Shown: positions 7,541-15,827 of the stretch, piece by piece
How positions within the stretch are numbered: position 1 is the first letter of the stretch
Layout: each line of letters begins with the position of its first letter
Assembly: GCF_004023625.1 (NCBI RefSeq)
Contig: NZ_ML137715.1
Location: forward strand, 1 to 64,000
DNA from: Streptomyces cavernae
Lineage (GTDB): Bacteria > Actinomycetota > Actinomycetes > Streptomycetales > Streptomycetaceae
DNA length: 64,000 nucleotides
Direction of reading: 5' to 3'
Notes under the pieces: model-generated
What the model was told of the DNA's origin: nothing
Seen by the model: only the letters and a program-made list of their open reading frames with translations
Database searches by the model: none
Position numbers and translations under genes: made by a program

Positions 7541-9136
7541 GTGGCGCACAGGCCGACGGACTGGCACATACTCGACCTGGACAAGGACCCGACTCCGGGA
7601 GACCCGCAGCGGATCCGGAAACTCGCGGGCGGTCTGCACGACTTCGCCGATGACGTGAGCCAAGTGCTCCGGGACGTCAAGGGGATGGCGAAGGAGGACG
7701 CGGTCCTCGCCTGGGCGGGCAAGACCGCGGACGTGTTCACCGCCGAGTTCGAGGACGTCCCCGGCAAGCTGAAGAAGCTCGAGAAGTCGTACGGGCTCGC
7801 GGGTGACGCCCTCGCCGCCTACTGGCCGGACCTCGAGGACGCCCAGGAGAAGGCGGACAAGGCTCTGCGGGACGGACGTCGGGCGCGGGACGAACTCGCC
7901 ACCGCACAGGGCTCGTTGTCCGGGGCGAACGACTGGGTGCGTACGGCCACCGCGAAGGCGGACTCCTACGACCCGGAGAAGGACGGCGGCGCCAAGGACG
8001 TACCGCAGCCGGACGAGGCGGACCTCCGCCGAGCCACACGCAACGCCCAGCAGGCGAAGGAGCGCCAGGCGGCCGCCCAGCGGGACGTGGACGCCGCGCA
8101 GAGCGCGCTGGACGCGGCGAAGAAGCTGGCGGCGCAGGCGAAGGGGCTGCGCGAGGACGCGGCCCGGCGCACGGTCAGGAAACTCGAAGAGGCCTCCGAC
8201 GCGGGTATCCCCAACCGTCACTGGTGGGAGGAGGCCGGCGACTGGGTCTCGGACCACTGGGACGAGATCGTCACGGTCTGCAAGTGGGTCGTCGCCGTCG
8301 TCGGCATCATCGTGATGATCGTCGGCGGGCCGCTGGGGTGGCTGGTCTTCGCCGCCGCGTTGGTCGTCCTCGCCGACACGATGAGAAAAATGGCCAATGG
8401 CACGGCAGGCTGGGGCGACCTTTTATGGGCCGCCCTGGACTGCATCCCGGCCACCAAGGGTTTCACCAGCCTCGCGAAGCTCGGAAAGCTGTGGAAGGCG
8501 GGCGGCCTCAAGTCCCTCGGCCCCGCGTTCATGGGCGGTATAGGGGGTGGGCTCAGGAATCTCGCGAACGGGATCCGAAACGGTGGCGCCGCACTCAGGT
8601 CGGTGTTCCTGCGCACCATGGCAAAGGGCCACCCTGAGCGAGCTGGATCAAAGATCCCGGCACCTCCGGCAAAGCCGGGCGACGCCGCGCTCGCTTCCGG
8701 CATGCCCATTTATCACGGTGACAATGTGCTGGCGATCGGCTACGACAGTTCGACGCTACGGAATTTCAACGTCGCCGAACGCCTTCCGGGACACCAGGAC
8801 GTCGTGATCCACGGCTTGCGCGACGGCACCTTCCTGGCGGGCAGCGACAACTTGTCCGGATTCCGGGCGGCAGGCGAAATCGTCAACCCTCATCAGGTCG
8901 CGGACGCCGTGCGCCGCTTTCCTGGCTATGACGGAGATCCGGTGCGGTTGCTATCCTGCCACTCCGGCGCCATACCGCCGGGCGGAATCGCACCGGCCCA
9001 AGAGATGGCGAATATTCTCGGTACCACGGTGCGGGCGCCCACGAACGCGGTGGGTGTACCACCCATCGGGAACGGACCTTTCACCCCGTCCATTCGGGAC
9101 AATGGGACATGGCGCACGTTCCTGCCCCTTCTGTAA
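7541..9136 (+). CDS. type VII-secreted effector A, N-terminal export domain plus caspase-like C-terminal domain
   Basis: 531 residues from GTG 7541 (GGGGGA 8-13 bp upstream; TTG 7514 is less likely). The start RPTDWHILDLDKDPTPGD matches the starts of effectors B and C (D-x-DP-x-x-GD). A long Lys/Ala/Glu-rich helical region (about 20-230) with coiled-coil character follows. A paired hydrophobic segment WVVAVVGIIVMIVGGPLGWL (about 257-290) comes next, then a Gly-rich linker. The last 130 residues hold DVVIHGLRDGTF, PHQVADAVRRFPGYDGDPV, RLLSCHSGA and EMANILGTTVRAPTN. A His-Gly strand end followed by a strand ending in Ser-Cys-His fits a clan CD (caspase/C80-like) His/Cys dyad, as in several polymorphic toxin tips. 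The next gene is the likely immunity gene. Confidence 0.7.
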   Translation: MAHRPTDWHILDLDKDPTPGDPQRIRKLAGGLHDFADDVSQVLRDVKGMAKEDAVLAWAGKTADVFTAEFEDVPGKLKKLEKSYGLAGDALAAYWPDLEDAQEKADKALRDGRRARDELATAQGSLSGANDWVRTATAKADSYDPEKDGGAKDVPQPDEADLRRATRNAQQAKERQAAAQRDVDAAQSALDAAKKLAAQAKGLREDAARRTVRKLEEASDAGIPNRHWWEEAGDWVSDHWDEIVTVCKWVVAVVGIIVMIVGGPLGWLVFAAALVVLADTMRKMANGTAGWGDLLWAALDCIPATKGFTSLAKLGKLWKAGGLKSLGPAFMGGIGGGLRNLANGIRNGGAALRSVFLRTMAKGHPERAGSKIPAPPAKPGDAALASGMPIYHGDNVLAIGYDSSTLRNFNVAERLPGHQDVVIHGLRDGTFLAGSDNLSGFRAAGEIVNPHQVADAVRRFPGYDGDPVRLLSCHSGAIPPGGIAPAQEMANILGTTVRAPTNAVGVPPIGNGPFTPSIRDNGTWRTFLPLL

Positions 9137-9165
9137 CAATCAGTCCCGACACAAGGAATCCAAAC

Positions 9166-9567
9166 ATGATCAGGACCTTCGGATTCTTCCGAGAGCAGTC
9201 GCAGCAGTGGGGCATCGAGAACAGTGACTCCATCCGGGACTTCGTGCGCCCCGTGGGAGAGAAGGACGAGAACGAGATCGTCTCCTATCTGGTCAATGGT
9301 GCCGACATCTTCAGCGAGATGGGGGCGGAAGTCGATGTCCTGTCGCCGGACGGGTTCGCCATCGCAGGTGGGGCATCACTAAAGACCGATGGCGCGTGGG
9401 TGTGGAGATACGACCTGCCGCATTATGTGGCCGATTACCATCTGGCCCTGCCCGAGGAATTCGTCCGCAGGATCAGGGAACTCGACTACACCGTTCCGCA
9501 ACTCGACGAGAACACCCTCTTCTCCGTTCTCGAGGAGGTGACGGGAATTGACTTCCGGAACCGGTGA
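9166..9567 (+). CDS. candidate immunity protein for effector A
   Basis: 133-residue acidic soluble protein from ATG 9166 (AAGGA about 11 bp upstream), 29 bp after the effector stop. The sequence begins MIRTFGFFREQSQQWGIENS and contains SLKTDGAWVWRYDLPHYVAD, with no signal peptide or membrane segment. I recognise no family. A small acidic protein directly behind a toxin-like C-terminus and before the accessory gene is the usual immunity position; the acidic surface could mask the predicted His/Cys site. Its 3' end overlaps the TTG start of the next gene by 20 bp, so the two are probably co-translated. Confidence 0.5.
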   Translation: MIRTFGFFREQSQQWGIENSDSIRDFVRPVGEKDENEIVSYLVNGADIFSEMGAEVDVLSPDGFAIAGGASLKTDGAWVWRYDLPHYVADYHLALPEEFVRRIRELDYTVPQLDENTLFSVLEEVTGIDFRNR

Positions 9568-10213
9568 CCGCACCCACGGTCCGAGTGGATCGGCGACACC
9601 CGCCACGACGGCGGGTATCTCACTCTCCGTCCCGGATTCCTGGTGGGAGTTCGACATCCGCCCCGAGGGCCGGGACGCGACGATCCGTCGACTGGTGGAC
9701 GAGCGGGTCCGCGAGACCCCGGAACTGGCCCCCTACCGCTCCGACCTGACCACCATGCTCCGCAGGATGGCCAAGGACGCCCACGACTCCGGCGCCCTCT
9801 ACCTCGGGTGCATGGCCGAGAACTTCGACGGCGTACCGCTCTCCGCGACCGTCACGGTCTCGGTGCTCGGCGCGAAGAGCAAGCAAGGCGGGGCCCTGTC
9901 CACCGACCCGCGCGCCATCGCCGACACCCTGCGCGGCATCACCCCGCGTCGCGAAGGCGACGTCTGGCGCACCGTGACCACCGTCGACATTCCCGAAGTC
10001 GGTCCGGCGGCCCGTACGTTCGGCGTCGAGGACGTTCCCGTCGCGCCGGGCGACAGCCGCACCCTCCGGATGGTGCTGACCCAGACGTACATCCCCGTCC
10101 CGGGAACCACCGACCAGGTCGTGCTCGTCTCCGGAGCCAGCCCGGTGCTGGATCTCGCCGAGGCGTTCCACGACATCTTCGACGCCGTGACCAGCACCTT
10201 CCGTTTCGTCTGA
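9548..10213 (+). CDS. T7SS-associated accessory protein, Mog1/PsbP (DUF1795)-like pattern, cassette A
   Basis: 221 residues. TTG 9548 is supported by AGGAGG about 10 bp upstream inside the preceding gene. The core starts LSVPDSWWEFDIRPEGRDAT and ends VLDLAEAFHDIFDAVTSTFR. The same start (P-x-x-W/F-F-x-I/L-x-L/P) and end (aliphatic strand followed by an amphipathic helix ending in F/L) recur in proteins at 22875, 25137 and 25748, so this is a shared accessory family of the island. The layout resembles the Mog1/PsbP/DUF1795 fold, which includes type VI Eag chaperones and LpqN-type proteins, but that link is inferred by eye. No signal peptide, so it likely acts in the cytoplasm. Confidence 0.55.
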   Translation: MTSGTGDRTHGPSGSATPATTAGISLSVPDSWWEFDIRPEGRDATIRRLVDERVRETPELAPYRSDLTTMLRRMAKDAHDSGALYLGCMAENFDGVPLSATVTVSVLGAKSKQGGALSTDPRAIADTLRGITPRREGDVWRTVTTVDIPEVGPAARTFGVEDVPVAPGDSRTLRMVLTQTYIPVPGTTDQVVLVSGASPVLDLAEAFHDIFDAVTSTFRFV

Positions 10214-10242
10214 GCACCCCTCAACAGGCAGGAGGAGACCAC

Positions 10243-10593
10243 GTGGGCGGCAGCAAACCCGATCTCGCCCTTCCGCTCAGCGAACTGGAGGACTACGGAA
10301 GCCGGCTTCGGGACATCAAGCGGCGACTGAACCACACCAAGAAGCTCTTCGAGTCGTACCGCGACGACATCGGCGACAACGGCGTCTACGACAAGCTCGA
10401 GGACTTCGAGTCCAACTGGGAGGACGGCCGCGAGGACATCAGCCAGCAGCTCGACGCCCTCGCCGACATGTCCGACGCGGTCGTACGCGAGTTCAAGAAA
10501 CTCGACGACAAGCTCGCCAAGGACGTGTCGCAGGGCGTGAAGACGAAAGACGGGGGCGGGGCGAAGCGGGGTGAAGGCAGGAACGGTACCTAG
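10243..10593 (+). CDS. WXG100-like partner protein, cassette A
   Basis: 116 residues from GTG 10243 with a strong AGGAGGAG site. Two long helices are separated near DNGVYDKLEDFESNWEDGRE; the N-W-E-D-G element corresponds to TNWDYKR and DDWGYGI in the partners of cassettes C and B. Such small helical hairpins form heterodimers with the N-terminal helices of type VII effectors. Here the partner follows the effector at the end of the operon, the reverse of cassettes B and C. The TAG stop lies inside the left terminal repeat of the MITE-like element at 10590, so the last residues may derive from that insertion. Confidence 0.7.
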   Translation: MGGSKPDLALPLSELEDYGSRLRDIKRRLNHTKKLFESYRDDIGDNGVYDKLEDFESNWEDGREDISQQLDALADMSDAVVREFKKLDDKLAKDVSQGVKTKDGGGAKRGEGRNGT

Positions 10594-10780
10594 TGCCCCG
10601 GCAGGCAACGTTTGCCCGTCAGGAGCGGCGTCATGGGGGTCCCCCGCTATAGCGCAGCCGAGAGTGGGGGAGAAGTCGAGAGCTTGGGGGAGCGTGCTCT
10701 GGGGGTACCCCCTGCTCGAAGAGTTTGGGGGAGCGTGCCGGGGGTCGCGACGGGGCGAACGGTGCCTGTCGGGGCACTAG
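10590..10780. mobile_element. MITE-like element with about 31-bp imperfect terminal inverted repeats
   Basis: The left end (10590-10620) begins CTAGTGCCCCGGCAGGCAAC and the right end (10749-10780) finishes GGTGCCTGTCGGGGCACTAG; the two are inverted repeats over about 31 bp with a few mismatches. Internally there are GGGGGTCCCCC and GGGGGTACCCCC palindromes and repeated CTTGGGGGAGCGTG-type blocks of the kind scattered between Streptomyces genes. No open reading frame inside could encode a transposase. The palindromic CTAG at both ends could be a target duplication. A further half-copy of the terminal repeat (TGCCCCGGCGGGCAACC) lies just outside at about 10790-10806. Confidence 0.75.
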
Positions 10781-10885
10781 GGCCCTTCTGCCCCGGCGGG
10801 CAACCTTCGCACGCCCGCTCATTGACGGCCGACGTCGCGTGCCGAGGCACTGGATCCTCGTGGGTTCACCTCCCCGGGATCCCTC

Positions 10886-11353
10886 TCACCCCACCTCGTT
10901 CTCCGCCACCGACCGCCCCCGCACCACCACATCGCCGCCGTAGAACATGCCCGTGAAGACGGGTGAGTACGTGAGCTGGACCTCCACCTCGACCTGGTCG
11001 ACGTCGGCCGCCACGCAGTGCGTCCCGGCGATGTCCGCGCCGTTCATGTCCATCTCCTGGGCGAACGCCCTCACACGCGCGTCGCAGTTCTCGAAGTTGA
11101 TGGGGGCGGGGCCGCCCTCGTTGTCGTAGAGGGCCTCCTTGTCGATGTCCTGGGCGGCGTAGCGGGCCGCCTGTTCCGCGATGTCGGCGGCGCGTTCCCG
11201 CTTGGAGATGGACAGGCCGCCGTCGATGACGAAGGCCGACAACGACAGGAACACCAGCGCGAAGATGATGACCGCGCCCGCGCCCGACCCACGGTCGTCC
11301 AGGCGCTCACGCCGGGTCCTGGTCCATCTCCGCACGGCCGCGCGCACCTTCAT
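10886..11353 (-). CDS. TadG-like pilus assembly protein
   Basis: 155 residues. DRGSGAGAVIIFALVFLSLSAFVIDGGL near the N-terminus is the single hydrophobic segment of TadE/TadG pseudopilins (the stretch carries the G-x-G before the helix), followed by SKRERAADIAEQAARYAAQD, typical of TadG N-terminal regions. The outer domain has two Cys residues that could pair. It is the last gene of the Tad operon and overlaps the preceding tadE-like gene by 4 bp. It lacks the von Willebrand domain of long TadG proteins, which is normal for actinobacteria. Likely a minor pilin or pilus-associated protein. Confidence 0.75.
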   Translation of the reverse strand: MKVRAAVRRWTRTRRERLDDRGSGAGAVIIFALVFLSLSAFVIDGGLSISKRERAADIAEQAARYAAQDIDKEALYDNEGGPAPINFENCDARVRAFAQEMDMNGADIAGTHCVAADVDQVEVEVQLTYSPVFTGMFYGGDVVVRGRSVAENEVG

Positions 11354-11799
11354 TGCGTCCTCCGGAACGGATCCAGCGGCGAACTGAAACTCGCCGTCAG
11401 CGTCGTCGGGATGTCCAGGCCGATCATCGCCAGGCCCCGTACCTCACAGCTGACCTCGACGGTGAAGATGGTGTCGGGTTCGAAGCCCTGGCTGGTCTGG
11501 GTCACGGCCACCGGGCCCGAGCAGACGTTCTCCAGGTTGGCCTCCGCCGCTTTCCGTGCCTCCGCCATGGCCGTGGCGTGTTCCTTCTGGATGGAGCCGG
11601 CCCGTGCCGCGTCGCGTGCGGCACCGTCCAACGCCCCGCGGCCGTCGACCAGTTGCCCGAACGCGACCAGCACCAGGACGAACAGGATCATCACCGGGGC
11701 GAGGATCACCACCTCGACGGTGGACAGGCCACGGTCACCGTCGGCCGGGGCCCGGCGCCGACGGCGTGTCCACATGGAGACCAGGGAGACTGGCGGCAT
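11350..11799 (-). CDS. TadE-like pseudopilin
   Basis: 149 residues from ATG 11799. DRGLSTVEVVILAPVMILFV is the type III-like prepilin segment, with the conserved Glu a few residues after the putative cleavage Gly and a single transmembrane helix after it. The periplasmic-equivalent part contains two Cys residues (VCSGPV and VSCEVRG). The ATG overlaps the stop of the upstream tadE-like gene, and the 3' end overlaps the tadG-like gene. Expected role: minor pseudopilin processed by the A24 peptidase and incorporated with the Flp pilus. Confidence 0.8.
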   Translation of the reverse strand: MPPVSLVSMWTRRRRRAPADGDRGLSTVEVVILAPVMILFVLVLVAFGQLVDGRGALDGAARDAARAGSIQKEHATAMAEARKAAEANLENVCSGPVAVTQTSQGFEPDTIFTVEVSCEVRGLAMIGLDIPTTLTASFSSPLDPFRRTQ

Positions 11800-12263
11800 C
11801 AGTTCTGCCCCTCCTCCACGAACCGCTCCACCGGCCCGGCCGACTGCGCGTGCACCGTCAGGTCCAGCCCGGGGAACACCGACGGAACCCGTGCCGTGAT
11901 CTCCACTCCCACCGTGTTCGGCTCCGGCTGCAGCATGACCACCTCCGGTGCCAGCACCAACTGCGGACCCAGCTGCTGGATGTAGCTGTCCACCACGTCC
12001 CGCGCCTCGCCCCGCCACGCGCCGGGCTGCTCGTCGGCCGTGGCGCGGGCCTTGCGCGCCCCGGCCTGGGCCGCCGCCTGGGCCACATGGTCCGCGAAGA
12101 AGTACAGCGCGAACTGCACCGTCGCGAAGATCATGAAGAAGAGCACGGGCGTCAGCAGCACGAACTCGATCGCGGTCATACCGGAGTCACCGCGGGAGGA
12201 GGCGGCCTCCACCCGGCGGTGCGCCCAGCCGCGTATCCGGCGACGTACCCGCAGCACCGTCAT
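11799..12263 (-). CDS. TadE-like pseudopilin
   Basis: 154 residues from ATG 12263. SRGDSGMTAIEFVLLTPVLF is a canonical TadE N-terminus: Gly, then a short segment with Glu at +5, then a hydrophobic helix FFMIFATVQFALYFFADHVA. An Ala-rich amphipathic helix (AQAAAQAGARKARATADE) and a beta-rich outer domain follow. It lies between the Flp pilin gene and a second TadE-like gene, overlapping the latter by one base. Two different TadE proteins plus a TadG-like one is the usual actinobacterial set. Confidence 0.85.
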   Translation of the reverse strand: MTVLRVRRRIRGWAHRRVEAASSRGDSGMTAIEFVLLTPVLFFMIFATVQFALYFFADHVAQAAAQAGARKARATADEQPGAWRGEARDVVDSYIQQLGPQLVLAPEVVMLQPEPNTVGVEITARVPSVFPGLDLTVHAQSAGPVERFVEEGQN

Positions 12264-12316
12264 CCCCGTTTGCCTAGGCGTAGTTGACGTACGTGAACGT
12301 GGTGTCGAAGAACGGC

Positions 12317-12568
12317 TCAGCAGGTCTTGCCCGCGTCGGCACCCTTGATGCAGTCGCCCACCTTGTTGGCGCCGTCGCTCAGCGCGGCGTTGATGATCGC
12401 CGCGACCACACCGACGATCGCGACCACGACCGCCGAGATGATGACCCATTCGACGGCGGAGGCACCGCGGTCGAGTTCGCCGGAGCGGGCACGCTGCACC
12501 CGGGCCTGCAGGAAGGTGACCAGGAAGTCGACCCCCGGGATCCCGGTGCTGAAGTTCCGTCCGTACAT
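12317..12568 (-). CDS. Flp-type pilin
   Basis: 83 residues. DRGASAVEWVIISAVVVAIV gives a processing Gly, a Glu at +5 of the mature chain and one hydrophobic helix, with a small C-terminal domain that holds two Cys residues (DCIKGADAGKTC). The short length and the position directly after tadC fit the major Flp pilin of the Tad system. The 25-residue basic N-terminal leader is longer than in Gram-negative Flp pilins, as usual in Streptomyces. The nearby gaps of about 50 bp on each side suggest separate translational signals and perhaps higher expression than its neighbours. Confidence 0.85.
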   Translation of the reverse strand: MYGRNFSTGIPGVDFLVTFLQARVQRARSGELDRGASAVEWVIISAVVVAIVGVVAAIINAALSDGANKVGDCIKGADAGKTC

Positions 12569-12611
12569 GGTGAGTTGTCCTCTCCAAATGCTTTCTCGAA
12601 GAATGGTCCGC

Positions 12612-13541
12612 TCAGACCTGGAACACGCGCATCGCCGCCGGGAAGATCAGGAAGACGAGGAATCCGGCGCACAGCAGCAGCTGCGCCACGAGCATCGACT
12701 GCGACTTCTCGCCCGCGTTGCCCTCGATCTCGGCGAGTTCGCGGTGCCGCATGGTCTCCGCGCGTGAGGCGAGCGACTCGCGCACCTTCGCGCCGTCGTC
12801 CGCGACCAGCGCGAGCGACGCGGAGAGGTCCTTGAGCTCCTCCACGCCCAGTTCCTCCCCGAGTTGACCCAGCGCCTGCCACTGGCTGATGCCGGTGATC
12901 CGGGCGTCGGAGAGCGCGTTGCGGATGCGCTGCGTCGCCCAGCCGTCGGACACCTCCGCCGCCGTCATCAGCGCCTCGGGCAGACCGCGTCCGCCGGCCA
13001 GGCTCATCGACACCAGGTCCAGATAGGCGCCGATCACCCGTCGCAGGTCCCGTCGTTTCTCGGCGGCGTCCCGCCGCACCTCCAGATCCGGCAGGACGAA
13101 GAACAGCGCCGCGCACAGCAGCGCCAGCCAGACCGGGACGACCGGGCTGCTGCCGAAGCCGAGCGTCCACACGACCGCGAACAGGAACGGCCCGAAGAAC
13201 AGCCCGGACACGGCCAGCAGCATCTTGGTCGCGAGGAAGTTCTCCCAACTGCGGTCCAGAACGGCGAGATCGGCGCGCAGCGAGCGCTGTTCCCAGCCCT
13301 GCTGCAGATAGAACTCGGAGACCCGGGCACCGATGTGGGCCCGTAGCGAGCCCAGTCGTCCGCCGCCGTCCTGCCTGGCCCGGTGCGCCGACTCGTACGC
13401 CGCCCCGCGCGCCCGCATGGCGTCGATGCGGGCGACCTGCGCCACCGCGCTCCGCTTGGCCGGCATCAGGGCGCGGATCAGCGCGTAGACGCCGAGACCG
13501 AACACGGCGCCGACCGCCAGGGGAAGCGTCAGCTCGTTCAT
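12612..13541 (-). CDS. tadC: TadC-like type II secretion F-domain membrane protein
   Basis: 309 residues from ATG 13541, which overlaps the tadB stop (ATGA). An N-terminal hydrophobic segment, then a pair of helices near 120-165 (LLAVSGLFFGPFLFAVVWTL), then the T2SSF helical domain (LVSMSLAGGRGLPEALMTAA, SQWQALGQLGEELGVEELKD) and a C-terminal hydrophobic helix ending FPAAMRVFQV. TadC forms, with TadB, the inner-membrane platform of the Tad pilus. Upstream in-frame codons extend much further but overlap tadB wholly and are not credible. Confidence 0.9.
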   Translation of the reverse strand: MNELTLPLAVGAVFGLGVYALIRALMPAKRSAVAQVARIDAMRARGAAYESAHRARQDGGGRLGSLRAHIGARVSEFYLQQGWEQRSLRADLAVLDRSWENFLATKMLLAVSGLFFGPFLFAVVWTLGFGSSPVVPVWLALLCAALFFVLPDLEVRRDAAEKRRDLRRVIGAYLDLVSMSLAGGRGLPEALMTAAEVSDGWATQRIRNALSDARITGISQWQALGQLGEELGVEELKDLSASLALVADDGAKVRESLASRAETMRHRELAEIEGNAGEKSQSMLVAQLLLCAGFLVFLIFPAAMRVFQV

Positions 13542-14509
13542 CGTCGTATCGCCTCTTCCTGCGGGGTTCCGGCCGCGGCGGCGGACTGCGTGCGCGGGCG
13601 CACGAACTGCACCGCGGACTCGTCCCGGACCAGGAACCGCTCCGGAGTCTCGATGGTCGACAGCTTGCGCAGCCACCAGAAGCCGAGAGCGAACAGACCG
13701 CAGACGCAGGCGAGCACCAGCTGTCCGACCGGCGAGTTGTACGGCTCGACGAACTCCCGGTTGAAGATGGAAAGCCCGAGGACGAACGCGATCGAGACGG
13801 CTACGACGATCTGCACGGAGCGCCTGGTCGAGGCCCGCTGCGCCATCACGCGCTGCCGCATGTCGACCTCTTCGCGCGCCGACTTGGCGAGCGCGCCCAG
13901 GACCTGGCGCAGACCGGGGCCGCGCAGCCGGGCGTTGAGGATGAGCGCGGCCACGATGATGTCGGCGGACGCGTCGTCGATTTCGTCGGCGAGTTGCTGC
14001 AGTGCCTCGGGCAGCGGTGTGCGGGCCCGCAGCCGGTCGACGAGGGCGTCGAGGTGCGGGCGCAGGACGGGTGCCGCGGCGCGTGCGGAGGCGGGGATGG
14101 CCTGCTCCAGGCCGACCGCGCCCGCGATGGTGTCCCGCAACGACTCGGTCCAGGAGGCGAGCGCCTCCACGCGCCGCATGGCCGCGCGTTCCTCCGCCGC
14201 GCCGCCGAACAGCTTGTGCCAGAAGAAGACGAGGACACCGGCGGCGATACCGGCCACCGCCCAGCGCGTGAACAGCAGCACGACCAGTCCGGCACCCACC
14301 GCGAGCGAGCCGCGCCGTCCGGCGAACCGCACGAGCTCGTTGGCCCGTTCGCTCGCCTTCTGCTTCTCGTGTTGTGGCTTTGCGGGCAGTCCGCGCAGCG
14401 CGACGACGAGCAGTGCCACTCCGCCGCCGACCCCGACGCCGCACGCGAGCGCGTACAGCACCGTCGTCGAGAACAGCCCGCCCATGGAACCGAGCGTGTC
14501 GAGTCGCAT
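13538..14509 (-). CDS. tadB: TadB-like type II secretion F-domain membrane protein
   Basis: 323 residues. Hydrophobic segments at about 15-38 and 68-95, then the T2SSF domain (ASWTESLRDTIAGAVGLEQA, DEIDDASADIIVAALILNAR), then two more helices near 230-285. The platform protein of the Tad pilus, partner of TadC. It starts 7 bp after the end of tadA and overlaps tadC by 4 bp, so the three are translationally linked. Confidence 0.9.
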   Translation of the reverse strand: MRLDTLGSMGGLFSTTVLYALACGVGVGGGVALLVVALRGLPAKPQHEKQKASERANELVRFAGRRGSLAVGAGLVVLLFTRWAVAGIAAGVLVFFWHKLFGGAAEERAAMRRVEALASWTESLRDTIAGAVGLEQAIPASARAAAPVLRPHLDALVDRLRARTPLPEALQQLADEIDDASADIIVAALILNARLRGPGLRQVLGALAKSAREEVDMRQRVMAQRASTRRSVQIVVAVSIAFVLGLSIFNREFVEPYNSPVGQLVLACVCGLFALGFWWLRKLSTIETPERFLVRDESAVQFVRPRTQSAAAAGTPQEEAIRR

Positions 14510-14516
14510 CGTCAGA

Positions 14517-15827
14517 TCACCCCCAGGTCTCGCCGGGAATCCGGTAGCCGTGTGCGACCAGGTCGTCGAGGCACGCGATGGGCGCGTGCGGAACGACCCG
14601 GCCGTCCGGAGCCTCGGCGAACACCTCGCTGGAGAGCACCCGGCCGTCCACGCCGTTGACCTCGCGGATGGAGGTGACCATGCGCTGCAGCCGACCGCCC
14701 GTCTGGTAGTTGTTGCGCCGCTGGATGAAGACGACGAAGTTGACCGCGCCCGCGATCAGCATCTGGCTGGCCTCGATGGGCAGCCGCTCCTGCGCCTGGA
14801 GGGCGTAGGTGGAGATGCGGTTGAAGACCTCGCTGGAGCTGTTGGCGTGGATCGTGGACAGCGAGCCGTCGTTGCCCTGCGACATGGCGTTGAGCATGGT
14901 CACGATCTCGTCGCCGAGGACCTCACCGACGATGACTCGGGAGGGGTTCATACGCAGCGAGCGCCGCACCAGCTCGGCCATCGAAATGGCGCCCTGTCCC
15001 TCGGAGTTGGGCAGTCGTTCCTCGAACGCGACGACGTTCGGGTGCAGATCGGCGAAGGTGTCGAGCCCGAGCTCCAGGGCGCGCTCGACGGTGATGAGCC
15101 GCTCGTGGGGCGGGATCTCGTTGGCGAGCGCCCGCAGCAGTGTCGTCTTACCGGCGTTCGTCGCGCCCGCGATCATGATGTTCTTCCGGGCCCGTACCGC
15201 GCAGGCCAGGAAGTGCCCGATCTCGGGCGTCAGGGTCCCGTTGCCCACCAGGTCCGACATGAAGACCTTGCCCATCCGGGCGCGCCGGATGGAGAGGGCC
15301 GGACGCCGGGTCACGTCCATCACGGCGGAGAGCCGTGAGCCGTCGGGCAGCCGCAGGTCCAGCTGCGGGTTGGCGGAGTCGAAGGGCCGGGAGGACAGGC
15401 CCGAGTAGGCACCGAGGACCTGGATCAGCTCGATGAGCTCCTCGTCGTTCTCGGCGACGGGATCGCCCGTCACCTCCCGCCCGTCGGCGTATCCGATGAA
15501 GACCTGGTCGTACCCGTTGATGTCGATGTTCTCGACTTCCGGGTCGTCGAGCAGGGGTTGCAGCCGGCCGACGCCGAAGAGCGCGGCGTGCACGGCGGCG
15601 GCGTACTGTTCCTCGGTCTCGGCGTCGAGTGGGGTACGCCCGGAGTTGATCTCCGTACGGGCGTACTCCTCCAGTATCTGAGCGATGACGGCGCGGGCGT
15701 AGTGCCGTTCGTCCTCGCTGGACATCGGCGTGACGCCGGAGACCTGGTCGAGCCTGCGCTGTTCGGCGATGCGGTCGCCGGCGTCCTGCCGGAACCGCTT
15801 GACCAACTGGTGGTCGACCGCGGTCAT
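14517..15827 (-). CDS. tadA: Tad pilus assembly ATPase TadA/CpaF
   Basis: 436 residues. The GspE-type ATPase has a Walker A GATNAGKTTLLRAL (about residue 222), an Asp box with acidic run VIVGEVLGDEIVTML, and the His box GSLSTIHANS. An N-terminal helical region (about 1-110) precedes it. It powers Flp pilus assembly or secretion at the membrane platform formed by TadB and TadC. The start ATG 15827 overlaps the stop of the tadZ-like gene by 4 bp. All catalytic motifs are intact. Confidence 0.95.
   Translation of the reverse strand: MTAVDHQLVKRFRQDAGDRIAEQRRLDQVSGVTPMSSEDERHYARAVIAQILEEYARTEINSGRTPLDAETEEQYAAAVHAALFGVGRLQPLLDDPEVENIDINGYDQVFIGYADGREVTGDPVAENDEELIELIQVLGAYSGLSSRPFDSANPQLDLRLPDGSRLSAVMDVTRRPALSIRRARMGKVFMSDLVGNGTLTPEIGHFLACAVRARKNIMIAGATNAGKTTLLRALANEIPPHERLITVERALELGLDTFADLHPNVVAFEERLPNSEGQGAISMAELVRRSLRMNPSRVIVGEVLGDEIVTMLNAMSQGNDGSLSTIHANSSSEVFNRISTYALQAQERLPIEASQMLIAGAVNFVVFIQRRNNYQTGGRLQRMVTSIREVNGVDGRVLSSEVFAEAPDGRVVPHAPIACLDDLVAHGYRIPGETWG

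Noticed and set aside
10571..10956. Several short frames on both strands within the MITE-like element
   Set aside because: They follow the palindromes, lack ribosome sites and encode no known fold.
11948..12136. Plus-strand frame inside the TadE gene region
   Set aside because: Pro/Arg-rich shadow of the tadE-like gene.
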